A DNA stretch of 64,000 nucleotides from Paenibacillus daejeonensis DSM 15491 (GCF_000378385.1 NZ_KB899663.1:376686-440685); one strand, 5' to 3'; numbered from the stretch's first letter, positions 52,750 through 62,216 are shown. The notes: generated by a model from the sequence alone, not told the origin. Made by a program: numbers and translations.

Positions 52750-53313
52750 ATGTCTCTGATTGGAAAAGAAGTCGCCCCGTTTAAAGCTCAAGCGTATCAA
52801 AATGGTCAATTTATCGAAGTCACAGAAGCTAACCTTAAAGGCAAATGGAGCATTGTATGCTTCTATCCAGCGGATTTCACATTCGTATGCCCGACTGAGC
52901 TCGGCGATCTGCAAGATCAATATGACGCCCTGCAAGCTCTGGGTGTAGAAGTTTACTCTGTTTCGACAGATACACACTTCACGCACAAAGCATGGCATGA
53001 CAGCTCCGAGACCATCGGTAAAATCAAATATATTATGATCGGCGATCCTTCGCACACGATCTCCCGCAACTTCGACGTTCTGATCGAAGAGGACGGCCTG
53101 GCTGACCGCGGAACATTCATCATTGATCCAGACGGTATCGTTCAAGCTGTTGAAATCAATGCTGGCGGCATCGGCCGTGACGCAAGCACGCTGGTAGGCA
53201 AAGTAAAAGCTGCTCAATACGTGCGCAACAACCCAGGCGAAGTATGCCCTGCAAAATGGCAAGAAGGCGGAGAAACACTGAAGCCAGGTCTTGACCTCGT
53301 AGGCAAAATCTAA
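52750..53313 (+). CDS. ahpC: Alkyl hydroperoxide reductase subunit C (2-Cys peroxiredoxin)
   Basis: The 187-residue peroxiredoxin has the peroxidatic Cys47 in [10 protein letters not shown] and the resolving cysteine near residue 166 in EVCPAKW. It reduces hydrogen peroxide and organic peroxides in the cytoplasm and is itself reduced by AhpF, encoded downstream. AGGAGG precedes the ATG, and a PerR-like box covers its promoter. A repeat and a strong hairpin in the 265-bp gap to ahpF should make this gene's transcript more abundant than that of ahpF. Confidence 0.97.
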   Translation: MSLIGKEVAPFKAQAYQNGQFIEVTEANLKGKWSIVCFYPADFTFVCPTELGDLQDQYDALQALGVEVYSVSTDTHFTHKAWHDSSETIGKIKYIMIGDPSHTISRNFDVLIEEDGLADRGTFIIDPDGIVQAVEINAGGIGRDASTLVGKVKAAQYVRNNPGEVCPAKWQEGGETLKPGLDLVGKI

Positions 53314-53326
53314 GTGTCGGTGTTGA

Positions 53327-53463
53327 TCACGAAGTAATTACAAGAAGCGGATTCGACATCGAATTTTGAAGGCAGTCGAAACTTCCGGTGCTCACGTAGG
53401 TTCGCCTACGCTCCGCTCCTCATTTCCTCCTGTCTTCAAACTTCTCGGTGCTGAACACCGACT
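53327..53463. repeat. Intra-operon repeat (family C), copy 2, between ahpC and ahpF
   Basis: Blocks TCACGAAG, TTCGACATCGAAT, GGTGCTCACGTAGG, TACGCTCC and TTCCTCCTG recur in the same order as at 30211-30410. This copy is shorter and ends with CGGTG-ctgaa-CACCG without a T run. Both copies sit immediately after a redox gene and before the next gene of the same operon. Confidence 0.8.
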
Positions 53464-53494
53464 TGGAGAAAGACTTTATGTGTTTCATATACGA

Positions 53495-53548
53495 GCCGGA
53501 GAGGTCAAGCGGACTGAGTGTCATACCGCTTGAGCCGCTCCGGCCGTT
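53495..53548 (+). terminator. Strong hairpin (attenuating terminator) between ahpC and ahpF
   Basis: GCCGGAG.GG.TCAAGCGG pairs with CCGCTTGA.CC.CTCCGGC around a 13-base loop and is followed by GTTTT. It lies 31 bp before ahpF, so it should limit read-through from ahpC. Confidence 0.8.
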
Positions 53549-53578
53549 TTAAAAAAATCTATCCTATGAGGTGATCCT

Positions 53579-55108
53579 ATGGCTTTGGATGCGGACATCA
53601 AACAACAACTAAACCAATATTTGCAGATGCTCGAAAGCGACCTGGTGCTGCGCGTCAGCACGGGCGAGGGTAAGGCCTCGGACGAGATGAAGGAGCTTGT
53701 GGATGAGTTGAGCGGGATGACGTCCCGGATCACCGTAGAACAAGCGGATCTCCCACGGACGCCAAGCTTCAGTGTGAACAAAGTCGGCGAGGAATCGGGT
53801 ATTGTCTTTGCAGGCACCCCGCTCGGTCATGAGTTCACGTCCCTCGTCCTGGCGCTGCTGCAAGTGAGCGGCAGGGCGCCAAAGGTGGACCAAAGCGTCA
53901 TCGATCAAATTAAAGCGATCAAAGGCGAGTATAAATTTGAGACCTATGTCAGCCTGAGCTGTCATAACTGTCCGGATGTGGTTCAGGCGCTCAACGTGAT
54001 GAGCGTACTGAACCCTGGCATCTCGAACACGATGATTGACGGTGCTGTCTTCAAGGAAGAAGTCGAGAGCAAGGAAGTTATGGCTGTGCCTTCCGTCTTC
54101 CTGAACGGCGAATTCTTCGGTGGCGGCCGCATGAGTATCGAAGAGATCGTGGCCAAAATCGGCGGCGGACCAGATGCCTCCGAATTCGAGAACAAAGAGC
54201 CGTATGACGTCTTGGTTGTAGGCGGCGGACCGGCCGGTGCTAGCGCCGCAGTCTATGCTGCACGCAAAGGCATTCGTACAGGTATCGTAGCCGACCGCTT
54301 TGGCGGCCAGGTCATGGATACAATGGGCATCGAGAACTTCATCAGCGTGAAGTATACCGAAGGTCCAAAGCTGGCGGCAAGCCTGGAGGAGCACGTCAAG
54401 GAGTACAACGTCGATATTATGAAGCTGCAGCGCGCCAAGCGTCTGGAGAAGAAAGAGTTGATCGAGGTTGAGCTGGAGAATGGCGCGGTCCTCAAGAGTA
54501 AAACGGTCATCCTCTCCACAGGTGCGCGCTGGCGTAATGTAGGTGTCCCTGGGGAACAGGAATTCAAAAACAAAGGCGTGGCTTACTGTCCACACTGTGA
54601 TGGCCCGTTATTTGAAGGCAAGCATGTCGCAGTTATCGGTGGAGGCAACTCCGGGGTCGAAGCGGCTATTGACCTGGCTGGAATCGCTAGCCATGTCACC
54701 CTGCTGGAGTTCGCGCCTGAATTGAAGGCCGACTCCGTTCTGCAGGATCGTCTGAACAGTCTGTCGAACTCGACTGTACTGAAGAACGTACAGACCAAGG
54801 AGATCACTGGAACCGACAAGGTCAATGGTATTACCTACGTGGACCGTGACAGCGGCGAAGAGCATCATGTGGAGCTGGAGGGTGTATTCGTGCAGATCGG
54901 CCTGGTACCTAACACGGACTGGCTCGGCGATGTCATCGAGCGCAACCGGATTGGCGAAGTTGTTATCGACAACCACGGCGCGACCAGCATGCCTGGCTTG
55001 TTCGCAGCAGGCGACTGTACGAACAATCCTTACAAACAAATCATCATCTCGATGGGCTCGGGTGCAAATGCCGCGCTGGGCGCATTTGATTATCTGATTC
55101 GCAACTAA
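53579..55108 (+). CDS. ahpF: Alkyl hydroperoxide reductase subunit F
   Basis: The 509-residue flavoprotein has two thioredoxin-like N-terminal domains with the redox pair Cys128/Cys131 (SLSCHNCPDV), an FAD domain (VLVVGGGPAGASAAV), an NADH domain (VAVIGGGNSGVEAAI) and the second disulfide in VAYCPHCDGP. It transfers electrons from NADH through FAD and two disulfides to AhpC. Length and motifs match the family. The start follows a GAGGTGAT site. It depends on read-through of the terminator-like hairpin before it, or on an unseen promoter in the gap. Confidence 0.97.
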   Translation: MALDADIKQQLNQYLQMLESDLVLRVSTGEGKASDEMKELVDELSGMTSRITVEQADLPRTPSFSVNKVGEESGIVFAGTPLGHEFTSLVLALLQVSGRAPKVDQSVIDQIKAIKGEYKFETYVSLSCHNCPDVVQALNVMSVLNPGISNTMIDGAVFKEEVESKEVMAVPSVFLNGEFFGGGRMSIEEIVAKIGGGPDASEFENKEPYDVLVVGGGPAGASAAVYAARKGIRTGIVADRFGGQVMDTMGIENFISVKYTEGPKLAASLEEHVKEYNVDIMKLQRAKRLEKKELIEVELENGAVLKSKTVILSTGARWRNVGVPGEQEFKNKGVAYCPHCDGPLFEGKHVAVIGGGNSGVEAAIDLAGIASHVTLLEFAPELKADSVLQDRLNSLSNSTVLKNVQTKEITGTDKVNGITYVDRDSGEEHHVELEGVFVQIGLVPNTDWLGDVIERNRIGEVVIDNHGATSMPGLFAAGDCTNNPYKQIIISMGSGANAALGAFDYLIRN

Positions 55109-55118
55109 GTTCTTATCT

Positions 55119-55167
55119 ATCGAAAAGCCTTCCCTCCGGCAGTGCCGGAATTAGGGGAGGCTTTTTA
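55119..55167 (+). terminator. Rho-independent terminator of ahpF
   Basis: AAAAGCCTTCCCTC and GGGGAGGCTTTTT flank an inner CGGC/GCCG stem and end in a T run. Confidence 0.85.
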
Positions 55168-55184
55168 TATTGCCAGATAAGCTG

Positions 55185-55219
55185 GCGAACGGCTAGAGGC
55201 GCTTAGTGGCGGCCGTTAG
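55185..55219. repeat. Solitary inverted B-type module (possible remnant)
   Basis: CGCTTAGTGGCGGCCGTTAG ends at 55219 and resembles the right-hand module of the B elements. A degenerate partner (CGAACGGC) lies about 15 bp to the left. No other modules are found at 50-bp steps. Confidence 0.4.
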
Positions 55220-55326
55220 CGAGTATGAGGCTGTGGGGAGCAGACGATTTCATGACAAATGTAACTATAAAGGGGTCGCCAAAACGTTCATAGTAAGGGT
55301 ATCCTATGAAGCGGAGGGGATTCTCG

Positions 55327-56274
55327 ATGACTATTGCATCCCTGCAAGGCGTGGTGAAACGCTATGGAACCCAGCTTGTGCTGGACGGAGTAGACTTGGA
55401 TCTTCACGAGGGCGAAATATTGGGCCTGTTGGGACCCAATGGGGCGGGCAAGACGACCCTGATCCAAACCCTCACGGGAATGACACCCGTGGATCGGGGG
55501 ACCATCAATTTATTCGGTGATGATCGACATCCCTTCTCTCACGCGAACCGGGAGAAGCTGGGGCTGGTCACTCAGGAAATTACGGTATTCGACGAGCTGA
55601 CAGCGCGGGAGAATGTGTTGTTTTTTGCGGGCGTGTACGGGATTAAAGGGGAGGAGAAAAAGCGCCGGGCGGCTGAGGCATTGGCTTTTGTCGGTTTGGA
55701 GGACCGTGCGGACAAGCGGCCCGCCAAATTCTCGGGCGGCATGAAGCGACGGCTTAATATCGCCTGTGCGCTAACCCACCGGCCGCGGCTGCTGATTATG
55801 GATGAGCCGACGGTGGGCATTGATCCGCAATCGCGCAATCATATCCTGGAGGCCGTGACCCGGCTCCGGGATCGCGGGACGACGATTCTGTACACGACGC
55901 ATTATATGGAGGAAGTTCAAGCCATCGCCTCTCGTGTCGTCATTATGGACCAGGGACAAATCATTCAGGAGGGGACCGTCGACGAACTCGTGCGGACCAT
56001 CCAGCATGAAGAGAAGGTGTCCATTGATGTCACCGATGCGAGTCTGGTTGATCGCGGGCGTCTGGAGCAGATTGCGGGCATCAAGCAGGTAACAGTGCAC
56101 GGCAATAAATTGACGGTTATTTCAGCTGCCGGGGCAGGCAATCTGGACCGAATCATTACGATCATCAAAGAGCAGACAGGACTCGTCGGCATTCAGGCGG
56201 ACAAACCGAACCTGGAAGACGTATTCCTCACGCTGACGGGCAAGCAGCTCAGGGACAAGGAGGAAGGGTCATGA
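55327..56274 (+). CDS. ABC transporter ATP-binding protein (exporter type)
   Basis: The 315-residue ATPase has Walker A (GPNGAGKTT), signature (FSGGMKRRLN), Walker B (LLIMDEPTVG) and a C-terminal extension typical of antibiotic/Na+ exporters of the NatA/DrrA group. It powers the two membrane proteins encoded directly downstream. ATG 55327 follows GGAGGGG. First of five genes, the rest being two permeases, a kinase and a regulator, all overlapping or closely spaced. Confidence 0.94.
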   Translation: MTIASLQGVVKRYGTQLVLDGVDLDLHEGEILGLLGPNGAGKTTLIQTLTGMTPVDRGTINLFGDDRHPFSHANREKLGLVTQEITVFDELTARENVLFFAGVYGIKGEEKKRRAAEALAFVGLEDRADKRPAKFSGGMKRRLNIACALTHRPRLLIMDEPTVGIDPQSRNHILEAVTRLRDRGTTILYTTHYMEEVQAIASRVVIMDQGQIIQEGTVDELVRTIQHEEKVSIDVTDASLVDRGRLEQIAGIKQVTVHGNKLTVISAAGAGNLDRIITIIKEQTGLVGIQADKPNLEDVFLTLTGKQLRDKEEGS

Positions 56275-57002
56275 GAGTGCTGTCGACGGTTCCCTGGACA
56301 CTGCGCCGGATGTCTCGTGATTATCTCGTGCTGCTGCTTCTGCTTGGTGTGCCAATCGTGCTGCTCAGCCTATTTTCCTATCTGATGGGGAATGCCATGG
56401 CGGAATCGGGTAGACTACTCTTCCATGACACGGCGCAACAGATGATTATGAGTTTTCAGCTTTTTTCCGGTTCTGTGGTCATGTCCTATTTGTATTATGA
56501 TCTGTTTACCGAAAAACGGATGCGAATCTTCACACTGCCCTTCAATAAATCGCTGTACGCGTTTTCCATCATGCTGTGCGGAACGGTCTACTCGCTCGTG
56601 CTGGGCGTATTGCTCATGACCTACGCTCAGCTTGTACTTGGCGTGGTATGGGAGCACTGGGTATGGATGAGCTATAATTTGCTCCTGTTGTCCGTGGTAT
56701 CTAGTATTGTTAGTCTGATTTTGATGTTCTCCGTCCGCAGCTTCAAAACGGCTGAACGGCTGACCGAAATTTATGGCGTAGGATTCATCGTATTGGCGGG
56801 CTTGTTTTTTCCGATGCCGGATAACGCGGTGATGAATTTCCTGGGCTCATACGGCAATCCGCTTACGCTCAGTGATGGGGCTGTGACCGCCATGGCCAAC
56901 GGCGAGGCAGGGGAAGCCTGGCTTCAAGCCAACGTGCTGGCTGCCGCAAGCCTGGTCTTGTTTCCGCTGATGCTGCTGCTGGGGAGGAGGAAAATGCGGT
57001 GA
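56271..57002 (+). CDS. ABC transporter permease (ABC-2 type, first)
   Basis: The 243-residue membrane protein has six predicted helices (first at about residues 17-40) and overlaps the ATPase gene by ATGA. It is unrelated in detail to the sugar permeases and resembles ABC-2 exporters (YLYYDLFTEKRMRIFTLP). It likely forms a heteromeric channel with the next protein. Confidence 0.88.
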   Translation: MRVLSTVPWTLRRMSRDYLVLLLLLGVPIVLLSLFSYLMGNAMAESGRLLFHDTAQQMIMSFQLFSGSVVMSYLYYDLFTEKRMRIFTLPFNKSLYAFSIMLCGTVYSLVLGVLLMTYAQLVLGVVWEHWVWMSYNLLLLSVVSSIVSLILMFSVRSFKTAERLTEIYGVGFIVLAGLFFPMPDNAVMNFLGSYGNPLTLSDGAVTAMANGEAGEAWLQANVLAAASLVLFPLMLLLGRRKMR

Positions 57003-57685
57003 CCATCTTCGAGTTTGCGTTGAAACGGAGCTTTGGCAATCCCACGAATCTCATTTTCCTCAGTCTGTTCCCGCTGGCAGCCATCTTCCTGCCTCAGAGT
57101 GAGCTATGGCCTGCTTTGCCTTATGGATACCATTATTTCGGGATTCTGCTCCTATTCGTGGCCATCCGTCTGACAGCCATTCTTATCGAAGACCGTACCA
57201 GCGGCATCGTCAAGCGGCTGGCTGTGGCACCGATTACCCATTTCAGCTACCTGAGTCAGAACCTGCTTGCCTTTGCCTGTATCCTCGTGCTCCAGTGTAC
57301 GGTCGTAGTGGCAGGAGGCGTGCTCTACGGGCAGGAGCTGGGACAGCCGCTCATGCTGCTGGTGCTCTATGTGTCCTTCGCGTTTACTGCACTGGCTATG
57401 GCGGTGGCCTGGGTCGCGCTGTATCGGAGCAAAGAGATCGCCTTTCTGGTGTATATGACCATTATCGTCCTCTTGTCGCTTCTGGGTGGCATGCTCTTCC
57501 CGGTCGAGATGATACCCGAGCCCCTGAGCCGTGTCATCATGGTACTGCCGACGTATTGGCTGACAGATGGGATGGCGTGGGTAACATCTGGCGGAGACCT
57601 CCTCGATTTTTGGCTGGCAAATGGCGTATTATGGTTGTATACGATCATTTTTTTGACGCTTGGCAGCGTCCGCAAGATTCACTGA
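56999..57685 (+). CDS. ABC transporter permease (ABC-2 type, second)
   Basis: The 228-residue protein starts at a GTG that overlaps the previous stop (GTGA). It has six helices and an ABC-2 signature region (RLTAILIEDRTSGIVKRLAV, then GGMLFPVEMIPEPLSRVIMV). Exported substrate unknown; the paired kinase-regulator genes behind it suggest response to an envelope-active compound. Confidence 0.88.
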   Translation: MTIFEFALKRSFGNPTNLIFLSLFPLAAIFLPQSELWPALPYGYHYFGILLLFVAIRLTAILIEDRTSGIVKRLAVAPITHFSYLSQNLLAFACILVLQCTVVVAGGVLYGQELGQPLMLLVLYVSFAFTALAMAVAWVALYRSKEIAFLVYMTIIVLLSLLGGMLFPVEMIPEPLSRVIMVLPTYWLTDGMAWVTSGGDLLDFWLANGVLWLYTIIFLTLGSVRKIH

Positions 57686-57712
57686 GGCTGTAAAAGGAAG
57701 GAGGGACGCGGC

Positions 57713-58810
57713 ATGAGTCCGGTTCCATACGTACAGGGCTGGCGGTTTCTGCAGATTGTAGCGCTCATCCATCTGTGGATCGCCGGGGATGCCCGGCCCT
57801 CCTTGTTTTTGCTCATTCTACTACTGCTCATCTTGGTTTGTCTGCGGTGGCGATTTCCGCTGCCCCCATGGACCGCAGCGCTGGATATCGGCGCAGCGGC
57901 CTTATTCATGCCATTCACGCCGCTGGCGGGATATGCGCTGGCTCTGCCCATATTTGAGCTGGCCCTGGCTGGTAGATGGCTACTGGCCCTGCCCCTTGCG
58001 GCTGGACTGCTGCTGGCGCAGGGCGATCCGGCCGTTGGACTCTGGTTCTTCGCCGCGTCCCTGTTCTTCGGTGGATTCGCACGTGTCAGCCTGCGGAATG
58101 AGCGATTGTACCAACAGGAGGTGGACGAGCAGCGCAAGGCCCGACAGGAGCTGGAGCGGTTCAGGACGGAGCTGCTGGCTGCGGGGCGGGCTTCGGCCCA
58201 TCAGGCTGAGCTGATGGAACGGTACCGAATTGCCAGGCAGCTGCATGATCATCTGGGGCATGATCTGACAGGTGCCTCGCTGGCCTTGCAGGCCTATGAC
58301 TATGTGAAAGAGCCTGAAGAAGCAGCCAAGCTGCTGGCGGAGGTGAGACGCCGAATCGAGCGGAGCACCGACAGTTTGCGGGAGACCGTACATAATGCTA
58401 CGCCGGTTGCCCGGATCGGGATAGAACGTCTGGAACAGGTCGTACAGGGGTATGGAGAGCTCGGGCTGCACTTCGTGAAGACAGGGGATATGCAGCGGAT
58501 TCAGGCGTATCAGTGGGACCTGCTGGAGTCGTGTCTGAAGGAAGCATTGACCAATGTCGCCCGTCACAGCAACGCTACCGAAGTCCGTATCGAGCTCCAG
58601 ACCGGCGAAGCCATTGTGCGTCTGCTCGTACAAGATAATGGGACCCTTCCGGATACGGGACAGCCCGGTACGGGATTGAAGAACCTGCAGCTGCGGGCGC
58701 GGGCGCTCGGGGGCAGTTTGTCCATCAGCCGGGGGCAAGGAGTTCTGCTGGTATGCGTCATTCCATTGGAGGAAAGGGGAGAGCCGGATGAGGCTGCTGA
58801 TCGCGGATGA
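57713..58810 (+). CDS. NarL-group sensor histidine kinase
   Basis: The 365-residue kinase has four or five N-terminal membrane helices with almost no extracellular loop (about residues 10-130), then a coiled coil, the HisKA_3 phospho-acceptor in IARQLHDHLGHDLTG, and an ATPase with CLKEALTNVARHSNA and TGLKNLQLRA. Kinases of this intramembrane type usually sense envelope stress through the ABC transporter itself. The next gene overlaps it by 23 bp. Gene order (ATPase, two permeases, kinase, regulator) resembles the Bacillus yvf ABC/two-component group. Confidence 0.92.
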   Translation: MSPVPYVQGWRFLQIVALIHLWIAGDARPSLFLLILLLLILVCLRWRFPLPPWTAALDIGAAALFMPFTPLAGYALALPIFELALAGRWLLALPLAAGLLLAQGDPAVGLWFFAASLFFGGFARVSLRNERLYQQEVDEQRKARQELERFRTELLAAGRASAHQAELMERYRIARQLHDHLGHDLTGASLALQAYDYVKEPEEAAKLLAEVRRRIERSTDSLRETVHNATPVARIGIERLEQVVQGYGELGLHFVKTGDMQRIQAYQWDLLESCLKEALTNVARHSNATEVRIELQTGEAIVRLLVQDNGTLPDTGQPGTGLKNLQLRARALGGSLSISRGQGVLLVCVIPLEERGEPDEAADRG

Positions 58811-59393
58811 CGATCCTTTAGTTGGCCAGAGCTTGAAACTGCTGCTGGGCCGCGAGGCGGACCTAGTGGTCGTGGGCGTTGCAGCCAACGGTGAAGAAGC
58901 AATCGAGCTCTGCCGGAGTGAACAGCCCGATATCGTCCTCATGGATATCCGCATGCCCGTCATGGACGGCATCGCCAGCACCAAGACCATTAAATCGATG
59001 TGGCCACACATTCAGGTGCTTATGCTCACTACTTTCCGGGACGAGAGTAACATCCGCCTGGCCTTGGGGGCCGGAGCGGCCGGGTATCTGCTCAAGTCGG
59101 CCTCCATTGACAATATGGCTGCCCAACTGAGAGCCTTGGCTTCCGGTGCGACGGTATTGGATCAGGATGTATTGAAAATAATTATGACACCGGTGCACGA
59201 ACCGATTGGCGGTTTGACAGCTCGTGAAGAGGAGATCGTAGAAGGTGTGGCGCAGGGATTGTCCAATAAGGAGATCAGTGAGCAGCTGCATTTGAGTCAA
59301 GGTACGGTTCGCAATATGTTAACCATCATTCTGGACAAGCTAGAACTCAGGGACCGGACGCAGCTGGCGATTTTTTATTGGCAACGTAAATAG
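58788..59393 (+). CDS. NarL/LuxR-type response regulator
   Basis: The 201-residue protein has a receiver domain with Asp7-Asp8-Asp9 and phospho-acceptor Asp53 (IVLMDIRMPVMDG) and a C-terminal LuxR helix-turn-helix (LTAREEEIVEGVAQGLSNKE, then LSQGTVRNMLTIILDKL). It is encoded within the last 23 bp of the kinase gene and should act on the promoter of its own transporter operon. Confidence 0.94.
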   Translation: MRLLIADDDPLVGQSLKLLLGREADLVVVGVAANGEEAIELCRSEQPDIVLMDIRMPVMDGIASTKTIKSMWPHIQVLMLTTFRDESNIRLALGAGAAGYLLKSASIDNMAAQLRALASGATVLDQDVLKIIMTPVHEPIGGLTAREEEIVEGVAQGLSNKEISEQLHLSQGTVRNMLTIILDKLELRDRTQLAIFYWQRK

Positions 59394-59581
59394 GCTAAGT
59401 GGTATCCTTTTTTATACTAGCTCACATTTATGTGCCTACTTACATTAAAAAGGTTTATCGCTCATAATTAGAAAGTAGCATTGCTACGGCATTCGTTCAT
59501 GTGTGTAATTCCTGACAACCGGAGATACTAATCATCGGATACCGGCAGTGCCGCGACTAAAGATGAGAAGGAGTGGAATTT

Positions 59582-60184
59582 GTGAGTAATACATTTCTGG
59601 AATTGATCAAAGAAAGACGCAGCTATTATGCAATCAGCCCTGAATCTGTCATCAGCGACGAGAAATTGGAGCAATTGATCGGCGAAGCCATCAACCATAC
59701 CCCGTCTTCGTTTAATTCGCAAAGCTCCCGGGTAGTGATCCTGCTCGGCGAGAACCATAACAAACTGTGGGACGGCATTGTGAAGGAAACTCTGCGTGCC
59801 ATCGTACCAGCAGACAGCTTTGCTTCGACAGAAGAGCGTCTGGCTGGATTTAACAACGGTTACGGTACGATCCTGTTCTTCGAGGACGAGCAAGTCATTA
59901 ATGGTCTGCAAGAGCAGTTCCCACTGTACTCGGACAACTTCCCAATCTGGTCGAACCAGTCGAGCGGCATGCTGCAATTCGTCGTATGGACCGCGTTGAC
60001 TACAGAAGGCTATGGCGCTTCGCTGCAGCATTACAACCCGCTCATCGACGAGCAGGTCAAAGCTGAGTGGAACATTCCAGCACACTGGAAGCTGCTTGCT
60101 CAAATGCCATTTGGCAAACAGGCTGCACAGCCTGGTGAAAAAGAGTTTGCACCTCTCGAAACTCGTTTGAAAGTCGTCAAGTAA
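59582..60184 (+). CDS. Nitroreductase-family FMN oxidoreductase
   Basis: The protein of about 200 residues shows the nitroreductase fold: an N-terminal LIKERRSYYAI segment for FMN phosphate, TPSSFNSQSSRVVILLG, and GYGASLQHYNPLID near the C-terminus. It reduces nitro or quinone compounds with NAD(P)H. GTG 59582 follows AAGGAG at eight bases. It is convergent with an HxlR regulator; the upstream region carries GGTATCC(T)6ATACTA at about 59401-59420, which could be the HxlR operator, as HxlR/YodB regulators often control nitroreductases in Bacilli. Confidence 0.9.
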   Translation: MSNTFLELIKERRSYYAISPESVISDEKLEQLIGEAINHTPSSFNSQSSRVVILLGENHNKLWDGIVKETLRAIVPADSFASTEERLAGFNNGYGTILFFEDEQVINGLQEQFPLYSDNFPIWSNQSSGMLQFVVWTALTTEGYGASLQHYNPLIDEQVKAEWNIPAHWKLLAQMPFGKQAAQPGEKEFAPLETRLKVVK

Positions 60185-60216
60185 GCTATTCCCGTTCTCG
60201 GGCAATAGCTCAAATA

Positions 60217-60255
60217 AGCGACACCGTCCATCTTGGGCAGGTGTCGCTTTTTTAT
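60217..60255. terminator. Bidirectional terminator between nitroreductase and HxlR genes
   Basis: AGCGACACC and GGTGTCGCT pair around a 14-base loop, followed by T6 on the plus strand. It ends one base before the HxlR stop codon. Confidence 0.85.
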
Positions 60256-60256
60256 G

Positions 60257-60622
60257 TTATTTTTCGCTAACTTGCTCTTCAGCAACTTGCTTGCTGCGCT
60301 TCTCCATATGCTCCATATGCTTGGCTCCCCATTCATGCATCGCCTCCAGCAGTGGAATCATACTCTTGCCGTATTCGGTCAGGGAATATTCGACCTTCGG
60401 TGGTACCTGAGGATAGATTACCCGCTTCACCAGATCCTGCTCCTCCAGCTCACGCAGCTGCAAGGTCAGCATTCGCTGTGTAATATCCGGCATGAGCCGT
60501 CGCAGTTCATTGAACCGCTTGGTGCCCTCGAACTCCAGCTGCATCAGTATAATAGGCTTCCACTTTCCTACGATGGTGTCCAGGGCAACGACAATTTTGC
60601 AATGCTCCGCTTTTTTTTCCAT
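60257..60622 (-). CDS. HxlR-family transcriptional regulator
   Basis: The 121-residue protein is a single winged helix of the HxlR group (KWKPIILMQLEFEGTKRFNE; ISQRML-like DITQRMLTLQLRELE; YSLTEYGKSMIPLLEAM). Such regulators sense quinones and diamide through a Cys near the N-terminus; here the N-terminal Cys is in EHCKIV. Start chosen at 60622 (second of two ATGs) after AAGGAG. An imperfect dyad (AGTTACTC/GATACT) lies about 30 bp upstream. It probably regulates itself and the adjacent nitroreductase. Confidence 0.9.
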   Translation of the reverse strand: MEKKAEHCKIVVALDTIVGKWKPIILMQLEFEGTKRFNELRRLMPDITQRMLTLQLRELEEQDLVKRVIYPQVPPKVEYSLTEYGKSMIPLLEAMHEWGAKHMEHMEKRSKQVAEEQVSEK

Positions 60623-60794
60623 CATGACACTCCTTTGCCTCCGGCTTTACAGTATCTTTAGAGTAACTATACCACATAATCGTACCAGGGCGCATGAGAC
60701 CGGCAGCAGGGGGTTGTGGGATTCGTCTGATTTTGTTAGGGTACAGTTGGGTAAATTAATCTAATACTACATATCTGGCAGGAGGCGATGACTG

Positions 60795-61601
60795 ATGAAA
60801 CTAACCAAGGAGCAGCGAATCACGCTGCATGGCTTCAATAATCTTACCAAATCGCTGAGCTTTAACATGTACGACATCTGTTATACGCGAACCAAGGAGG
60901 AGCGGCAAGCGTATATCGAATATATCGATGAACAATATAATGCCGATCGGCTCACAAAAATCCTCAAAGCTGTCTCGGACATCATTGGTGCTCATGTCCT
61001 GAATATCGCCAAGCAGGATTACGATCCGCAAGGCGCGAGCGTGACCCTGCTGGTATCGGAAGGGCCCGTTGCCGGAGCACCCAATGAATCGTTCGACGAA
61101 TCGCCGGGACCGCTCCCGGAGACTGTGCTGATGCATCTGGATAAAAGCCATATTACCGTGCACACGTACCCGGAATATCATCCGGACGAAGGAATCAGTA
61201 CCTTCCGCGCGGATATTGATGTCTCGACCTGTGGTGAAATATCGCCACTCAAGGCACTCAACTATATGATTCATTCCTTCGATACCGATATTATGACGAT
61301 GGATTACCGGGTGCGGGGCTTCACGCGGGACATCAGCGGTCATAAGCTGTTCATTGATCATGAGATCAGCTCGATTCAGAGCTATATTCCTGACAATATC
61401 ATCGAGCAATACGATATGATTGACGTCAACGTCTATCAGGAGAATATCTTCCATACGAAGTGTAAGCTGAAGAAATTCGAGCTGAACGACTATCTTTTCG
61501 GGTACACCAAGGATACGCTGAGCCAGCAGGAGCAGGCGGAGATCACAGAGTCGCTGAAGGCCGAGATGGACGAGATTTTTTACGGTAAAAATATGTACTG
61601 A
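60795..61601 (+). CDS. speD: S-adenosylmethionine decarboxylase, Escherichia coli type
   Basis: The 268-residue proenzyme matches the long SpeD type found in enterobacteria and some Firmicutes rather than the short Bacillus subtilis form. The self-cleavage site is Lys117-Ser118 in [13 protein letters not shown], where Ser becomes the pyruvoyl cofactor. It produces decarboxylated AdoMet for spermidine synthesis. GGAGGCG precedes the ATG. No speE is adjacent; a CYTH protein follows 62 bp later. Confidence 0.95.
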   Translation: MKLTKEQRITLHGFNNLTKSLSFNMYDICYTRTKEERQAYIEYIDEQYNADRLTKILKAVSDIIGAHVLNIAKQDYDPQGASVTLLVSEGPVAGAPNESFDESPGPLPETVLMHLDKSHITVHTYPEYHPDEGISTFRADIDVSTCGEISPLKALNYMIHSFDTDIMTMDYRVRGFTRDISGHKLFIDHEISSIQSYIPDNIIEQYDMIDVNVYQENIFHTKCKLKKFELNDYLFGYTKDTLSQQEQAEITESLKAEMDEIFYGKNMY

Positions 61602-61663
61602 GCCCCGGGGTCCGGTGTATGATGATAGTAGGACTAGGACAAGAGAGGGGCACAACGGGCAAC

Positions 61664-62179
61664 ATGGCACAGGAAATTGAACGCAAATGGCTGCTGGATC
61701 GCCTGCCGGGCGATCTGGCCGCCTCTGGTGCATTGACGGTAATCGGTGAGCAGCGAATTGCCCAGACCTATCTGGCGATTCACGACGGCGAGGAGTTGCG
61801 AATCCGTGCCATCACCGATCTGCACTCGGGTGAGATCATTCATACGCATACCTTCAAGCGGGGGCTGGGGATCTCGCGGGAGGAAATCGAGTACACGATT
61901 GCCGAGGGCATCTATGAGCAGATGATGCGGATGTCGGGGACTACCCCGCTGATCAAGGTTCGCACCACCGCAGACGCAGGACCCTTCCAACTGGAGATTG
62001 ACCGCTACGAGCAGCTCGATCTGACGGTTGTCGAGGTGGAATTCGACAGTGTGGCGGAAGCTGAACGCTTCGAGCCGCCGGCGTGGTTCGGCCAGGAGAT
62101 CAGCACCGACCGCCGCTACAGCAACAAGAAGGTATGGCAGGACCTGAATCCTGGCCAGACTCAAGAAAGTTCCAGATAG
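61664..62179 (+). CDS. CYTH-domain protein (triphosphate-tunnel metalloenzyme)
   Basis: The 171-residue protein begins with the CYTH signature EIERKWLL (ExExK) and has the tunnel strands HTHTFKRG and LIKVRTTADAG, with the late VEVEFDS strand. Members hydrolyse inorganic tripolyphosphate or related substrates, or bind cyclic nucleotides. There is no adenylate-cyclase extension. No close RBS was found (GAGAGGGG is about 14 bases away); the start is set by the domain. It may be co-transcribed with speD. Confidence 0.87.
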   Translation: MAQEIERKWLLDRLPGDLAASGALTVIGEQRIAQTYLAIHDGEELRIRAITDLHSGEIIHTHTFKRGLGISREEIEYTIAEGIYEQMMRMSGTTPLIKVRTTADAGPFQLEIDRYEQLDLTVVEVEFDSVAEAERFEPPAWFGQEISTDRRYSNKKVWQDLNPGQTQESSR

Positions 62180-62216
62180 GGCTGCGTTAATTAACGTGTT
62201 GCCCATGTCAAAGAAG

